Below are positions 58,380 to 64,000 of a DNA stretch of 64,000 bases, piece by piece. The number at the start of each line of letters is the position of its first letter. Position 1 is the first letter of the stretch. The notes under the pieces are model-generated. The model saw nothing but the letters and a program-made list of their open reading frames with translations. It was not told where the DNA came from and made no database searches. Source of the DNA: Erodium maritimum (lineage: Eukaryota; Streptophyta; Magnoliopsida; Geraniales; Geraniaceae); contig OY997591.1 of the NCBI GenBank assembly GCA_963921825.1, forward strand, positions 14,317,515 to 14,381,514, read 5' to 3'. A program made the translations under genes and the position numbers.

Positions 58380-60351
58380 GCCTACAACTTTCTCCCTAAC
58401 CTCGCGTTTAAACCCTATCCGTCATACTTCTTCGCCTTCGTCTCCACCGGCGACGACCTCAGCTTCAGCCAAAGACATTGCTGGTGGTGACCCTCTCCAA
58501 CCCTCTTCTTCTCTCTTCTACACCTTTGTTTCTCTTCTCCTTCCCCTATCCGGTCTCGGCTTCTCCGTCTGGCTTCTGGGCTTGTTTCCTTCTATTCTGC
58601 AAGGTTGGGGTGGGTTCGTGGGTTCTCGGAATCCAGTCCTCGGGGATGCTTTATAGAAGCTCTCGGTGTGCCTACTCGCCTCACCGATTTTTGAGTTCAG
58701 AAGCTCTTTGGGGTTGTTGCTGAGTTGCATTCAGTCTACCTTCTTCAGATCCGAACTTGTTTATGCGTCAAGGTTCAAAGTTTTGGAGCTTGTCTTGCTG
58801 GAAGCCCGGTCGGCGTCGATCTACTCGTCGTCCTTAATCTAGAGGTCCGAGTTGGGTCGGGGCCCATATCTGATTCGGGTCTCGTTGATCTTTTCTAGAC
58901 CGGGTCGGGTCCCTGGTAGGGTGGGTTCCTGACCATAGGTTCTTGACCGGGTCTGGTCTTGGACCGGTCGGGCCTTGAATGTTGCTAGTAGGTCCCAGTG
59001 CCTACCGTGATCAGCTCCTCATTTCTTCCCTGTATCTTTGTGACCAGAGCCGTGCTTCTCCTTCTTTTCTCGTCGAGGTTTATGGTTCATTGTGCAACCT
59101 TTCTATTTCTCGAGAGCTTCTTTAGGGGAGTCCATTGGGGCTCCTTCCGGGTTTAGTTTTTCTCGTGCTCGTGCTCGGTATGATTACAGGCCTTCCCCTT
59201 TGGGTCCTCGTTTGGTGTTGGCCGATGATGGGTTACCTGTTTCGGTTTTAGAACGCTTAGCTTGAGTTCCAGTCTTGGATCTCCAGATCGTGGAAGGGTC
59301 AGGCTTCGACCGGTTCTGTGGTGGTGGTTGGAGGGAACGACTCGGTTGAGTGGTTGACTTTAGACGCTGATTTGTTATGATCTCCACTTTTGGTTTCGGC
59401 CATCAGGGTAGCAACTTGTTCTTGTCACTAGTGGGATTTTGTGTCATTTCTGATCGTGGGATGCATTTCTCAATCCTTATGGGATCATATTAGATCTGGA
59501 CCAGTTGCGTTAAGTGGCTTGATTTGGTTTTGTTTTGTCTCTCACTTGGGTGGTAGCAGTGATGTTCTCCGGACCCGTTCGAGGTGGCTCTCAGGTGGCT
59601 TGTATCAATTCTACTGTGGGAAGCGTTTCTGATCTTTGATTCGTTGTTCTTCTGGTCTGGTTACTCGTCGCCGCGGAGGGTAAGGTTCTTGTCTCACTTT
59701 ATGCTTTATTAGTAGCTTGTTGGAAATCTTCTCAATCCTAGATTTAGGCTCCTTACGATTTCTTTGTATCCTTGTCCTTTGATGGATAGGGACCATCAAT
59801 CTTTTAGGTGTTGGCCTTTGACAGATTGTACTAGGTCTTTAGGCCTTGGAAATCGAGGAATCCTGCTTCTTTGGGTTTTGAGTTTCGGTGATTACTCACC
59901 AGATTATCTCTGTTGATAAACGATGTTGGTCGTCGGCGTGTCGGTTTCCTATAACTCTCTGAATTTGGGTGCCGATGAGATACAATATTCTCCTCAAGCT
60001 CGGGTAAGATGTTGGGTGTTTTAAGTGGTGGACGACTAGCTTTTTTTGAGCTGCATGGTTGACAAATCTGGGTATTAGACCTCTTTTTATTTATGCTTCA
60101 TGGTTGCTAAATTCAGGTTTTAAACTCAATTTTTTAGCCGTTTTGTCTTGTGCTTATATGATTATCATATTAGGTTATGAGACCTTTGTCCTCCTTTGTT
60201 GGGTTTGTCATGAGGCTGAGCTGTTATGCCAACGCTCGAATCTGTTGTTGGTTTCATCTTCAGATATGTAGCTAGACTATCTTCATGTATATCTTGTCGT
60301 CTCTTTTCATTCTTTGAGAGATTTATATACTGTTTTGCTGATCAATTTTTT
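58380..60351 (+). mobile_element. Non-coding retroposon, copy C (interrupted by copy B)
   Basis: Plus orientation: GC-rich leader at 58380 onward, 3' end TTTTGCTGATCAA at 60332-60344. An imperfect duplication (TTATCGTTAATACG at 56152-56165; TTATCATTAATACG at 60352-60365, perhaps extending through the T-run) puts its left border at about 56166, so copy B lies inside it near its 5' end. The 3' region has TGCTTCATGGTTGCTAAATTC and ATCTGGGTATTAGACCT, which match copy B and copy A. No long frame. Confidence 0.65.
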
Positions 60352-60457
60352 TTATCATTAATACGTGTTTGGTGATTTAAGTTTTAGTTTTTGCACAACA
60401 CAAAAACGGATCTTTGGCCCAATACATAACTCATTGTAAGAAAAAAATCATACACAA

Positions 60458-62230
60458 TTTTTTTTGATCGGCAAATTTTTTTGTATTGAAATAGCCTCTT
60501 TTGAGGTAAAAGAGGAAGCGATGTCCTAGAAAAGGACCAAAAGAACTCCCGAAACCAATCATATGTTGGCTATAAGGGAGGGACTAAAAAAACAAACAAA
60601 TCTTAACAACAATAAAAAACCAAGAAACACTAGAGGTGTTTCACAATTCTTCCAAAACCAAGGGGCATTCAAATTTTTTGAATGTAGCTTGAACCCCAAG
60701 AAACTGAAGAGGATAGTGATGCTTGACTTGCACTCTAAGAAATGTCTAAGAATTCATATGATTTGAACCAACAAGGATGATTTCGGTGAGGTGAGAGCAG
60801 AACTGGAGCTCCATGCTAGTAGCTGAAGGTGTTTATCTGGTAATCCAGGAGAGGTTTAACAGTAGCATGAACCATAAAACCAAGGATGAACTGAGTATCA
60901 TGACTGAGCTGCAAATAGGTTGAGCAATTATGCAGCAGAGGAGAATGGGCTTGAAGCTGATGATGATGATCTGATCTTCTAAAAGAGATTTAACAGTTGC
61001 TAGAACCAGGAATGATATGATAAACTTGTCTGAGCTGCAAGAAGAAAGAACAAAGAGCTACAGAAGAAAAAGAAGAAGACATTCAAAACCTAAAGAGATA
61101 CCTACCCACACACTCAAACCAGTGAAACTGAGAGGACCTAGGAGTACCCACACACCAGAACAGGAAAGAAAGACAAAAGACAAAGGATCTTATCAAACTC
61201 ACAGCTGTATCGAAACCCTTCCCAAATCCAACCCAAAGATCAGCATAAATGGGGGTAATTCTTCCAATCATAAAGAGAGAAGAATTTCCCTGAGCATTGA
61301 AATTCAGACCAGGCCCAATTATATGATTGTTGAACAATTGAGCCAAAAATATCAGAAGATGAAGCTGCCACACTATTGAAAATGAGATTATTTCTTGCAA
61401 GCCAAATATGCCAGCAGGTTAAATGGATGATTCCTCTCCATTTTGAATTATGCTTTCTAGAAAAGAGGGTAGGCCAGGCTGAGAAGAAATTCCTTGGGGA
61501 GTCAGAGATGACAAGAGTAACTCCCCACCACTGAGAAATTAGGGTCCAGACCTGCCAAGCCTTGGTGCAATGTAGAAGGATGTGGGATATATCCTCAAAC
61601 TCCATATGGCATTCAGAGCAAAGTATATCCTCTAGTGAGAAATGCATTCCTCTTGTGTCCAGGAAGCACTTGGTAGGGAGAGCCTCATGGCATGCCAACC
61701 AGGCAAAGGCTGTGATTTAGGAGGGATCCTTGGCTGCCATAGGTTTCTTGACCAATCAAAATTATTTGGGGAGGAACTCAGCTGCTACAACAGGTAGAAC
61801 ATTCTTTTGACAGTAAAGCCTCTTGGATCTCCCTTCCAAATTAATGTATCATCATGGCTTTGAATGGAAATCCCATTGAGAATGAATTGGAGAGACATCC
61901 AATCAACTTCAGCTCTGCCTCTGGGATTTCTACTGAATTGTATATTCCATGACGTACCTGAATAAACCTCAGAGACTAAGTGTCCTTTAGCTTGTGATAA
62001 GTAGAACAACCTAGGGAATAGAGACTCGAAGGGCAAGTCTCCCCACCAGAGATCTTCCTAGAAAAAAAACCCCAGTCCATTTCCCAGTTTCCATGAGAGT
62101 CCCTTAAAACCAAAAAGATCAGCAAATCTTGGATCAAAATTCAGTTGGATGATTTGCTTGATGAAGCTTCCTTGACCAATTTCTCTAAAGTTGGAGAGAT
62201 CCCATTCTTTGCTACAATTGTCAGAAAACA
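60458..62230 (-). mobile_element. 5'-truncated L1-type LINE
   Basis: On the minus strand: a C-terminal reverse-transcriptase ORF part near 62200-61790 (FREIGQGSFIKQIIQLNFDP, then PFESLFPRLFYLSQ, GDPRGFTVK), then a zf-RVT domain at 61698-61240 (FLDTRGMHFSLEDILCSECH, MEFEDISHILLHC, WHIWLARNNLIF). The 3' end is ...CAAAAAAATTTGCCGATCAAAAAAAA (T-run at 60458-60465 on the plus strand), close to the tail of copies A-C. The palm with YADD, the endonuclease and ORF1 are absent. Frame breaks lie near 61700-61780 and 62050. The left and right duplications were not identified. Confidence 0.8.
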
Positions 62231-64000
62231 AAGATGACCTAGATCAAATATGATAGCTAGAAACAAATAATTGAATTTCGGATATAAAAAAAGAAGAGCA
62301 AATGGTTGAACCGGAAAGATCGAGTTGGTGAACTTGGTTTTATTATGTGAACGAGTAAACTAATCTGACTGGTCCTCTTTTCTTGCGTTCCGAAAAAGGA
62401 GAAAGGGAGGGCGCAGAAGAAGCAGCAGCACCATCCTCCGCAGTGGCATTGAAAGGTAATTAGAGTGAGATGGTAAGGTGCACATGCTTCTGAATAAAGG
62501 ATGCAAAGGAAAAAGATTTAAAGACCCTTTTTGGCCACTTTCTACTTTTGTTTTATTTTGGTTTCAGTAACTCACGAAACTGAAACCCATGTACTATTCA
62601 ATACAAGAAGGAGCGGCTTAGCTTTGAAATAATAGAAAAGTCATGGTGGTTAGGTTATAGGTAATCAATGTTCTTTGTACGAGGTGATGCATAATCAAGG
62701 ATCATGTTCCCCCACATATATTCAAATAATTAGCATTTAAACTTGGTCATGGTCTAATCCTGGTTGTTGGATACGTGATACCATTTACTAGATAGTTCCA
62801 TTTCTGTTTTGTTCTTTTTCTTCTTTGATTAAAAGTGAGTTCTGACGGATCATGTTAGTAGATAAGACATTATAGTGTATATCGTGATAATACCTCGGAC
62901 CATAAATAAACAGATATTGCAGTGAATATTTATTAGAGGATCATGTATTACTGATCATGTATATGATGTTATGAGTCAACACCACAAATGTCTAAAAGTT
63001 TGACATTGGATGACCCATTTTGAGAATACACCATAAAACATGGGACATAAGTATTTCTCAACTAGCAAAATAGATCTTAGTCCTACGACCATGACATCAC
63101 ATACTATCTATATGAGTTAATTCATGTCTTGACATAACTAAACGCTACTCCTGACAAGATGGTTATTAAGGTTATGATCAGATGTGGGTATGCACATATG
63201 AGGTATATGAGCGATGGTCATAAGAACTTATCACTTGTATTTATGCAAGTCAGATGTTATTAAGGCCCCTCTTAATGAGTGGAAAATTGTAAGAGAAGTG
63301 TGGTTATGCGTGTGATTTGTCACTCACAATCCGAACTCCAAATTAAGAGAAGTTGTGGACTGAATTAGAAAAATGATGATATTTCTATGTTTTTTGTTTA
63401 ATCATGACAATCACCAAACGATAAGGGGATGAGATTACTTATGGTAGCATGATCTGACATAGATAAAGTCAAGACTTTGTATAACTTAGATAGTTATGGG
63501 CCTTGCTAGGAGTTACCCGTAACTTGTGGATGAAAAGTTAATTTCAATCTCACTACCAACGTCATATGATTCCTACACGGCCACACACAATAGAGTAAAG
63601 ACCACAAATAAATTAACCTTAGAGATCCGACTTAAATAAATTGGTAAAGTTATATTTGATTTAACGAATCCCATTTATTTAATTAATTTCTCATAGTATG
63701 AATCCCACTTGTAAGCTTGATACTCTCTAAATATCCTAGATTGAGATAACGCATAGAGCCGTCATCCTTATTATTCCCAATCACTGTTCCTTGATATGTG
63801 AGATGATTGAATATATGATAGCCAATATCATGTGCATGTGCATGGTCATGCTATTCTTTTAGTCACTCTCAATCAAGCGGCCAAGAACCGATATCTTTCC
63901 CAGACCTCAATATGAGGGATAAATCCCTTAGCCATCTTTCGTGTCACTCATGCAGTCCGTCCCCAAGCCAATACTGGTCATTATCGAAACCATATATATA
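62231..64000. other. Spacer without recognisable features
   Basis: AT-rich. 62380-62470 contains a GA-rich stretch followed by GTAATT that could pass for an exon end, but no coding exon follows. The part from about 62860 on has the flavour of an old interspersed repeat, yet I see no ends or domains. Confidence 0.4.

Noticed and set aside
56899-58399. Several 100-190-codon frames in retroposon copy B
   Set aside because: No reverse transcriptase, endonuclease or zinc-knuckle motif; frames on both strands overlap, as expected for GC-rich non-coding leader.

Overview
The window is nuclear DNA from a flowering plant, most likely a eudicot. The genes have many short GT-AG introns, the spacers are AT-rich, and every protein-coding gene has a clear plant orthologue. 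About two thirds of the sequence is transposon-derived. I saw no rRNA, tRNA or CRISPR array and no bacterial operon. The eudicot placement is inference; I cannot name a genus.

Five host genes can be reconstructed exon by exon with intact frames. (1) HPPD, + strand, 9471-11070, two exons, 448 aa. (2) Translation initiation factor eIF3 subunit j, - strand, 14627-11673, six coding exons, 221 aa. (3) Dihydroxyacetone (triose) kinase, + strand, 16274-32626, twenty exons, 595 aa; its introns hold a LINE, a MULE-type MITE and a complete-length Ty3/gypsy element. (4) DEAD-box RNA helicase of the DDX54/Dbp10/RH29 type, - strand, 40249-34144, eleven exons, 800 aa. (5) A secreted class 3 lipase, + strand, 46770-50580, ten exons, 357 aa. 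HPPD and eIF3j converge, as do the kinase and the helicase. The five do not form a pathway; HPPD acts in tyrosine breakdown and tocopherol/plastoquinone supply, and the others are housekeeping or lipid enzymes.

Layout: 1-9400 is repeat-rich (minisatellites, a decayed retroposon with a zinc knuckle, an LTR-like TG...CA unit). 9.4-50.6 kb carries the genes, interrupted at 40.9-46 kb by a TIR element, a Helitron relic and a PIF/Harbinger transposase fragment. 51-62 kb is a nest of transposons: a MITE with a 9-bp target duplication, a TAA-flanked PIF/Harbinger-like element with a retroposon inside it, and three copies of a non-coding retroposon family that share a LINE-type 3' end, followed by a truncated LINE. 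62.2-64 kb has no recognisable feature.

Most worth following up: the HPPD has replaced two active-site phenylalanines (Arabidopsis F424 and F428) by Val and Tyr, a pattern that recalls bacterial hydroxymandelate synthase; and the 55.5-60.4 kb retroposon family, whose target-site duplications give a clear nesting order.
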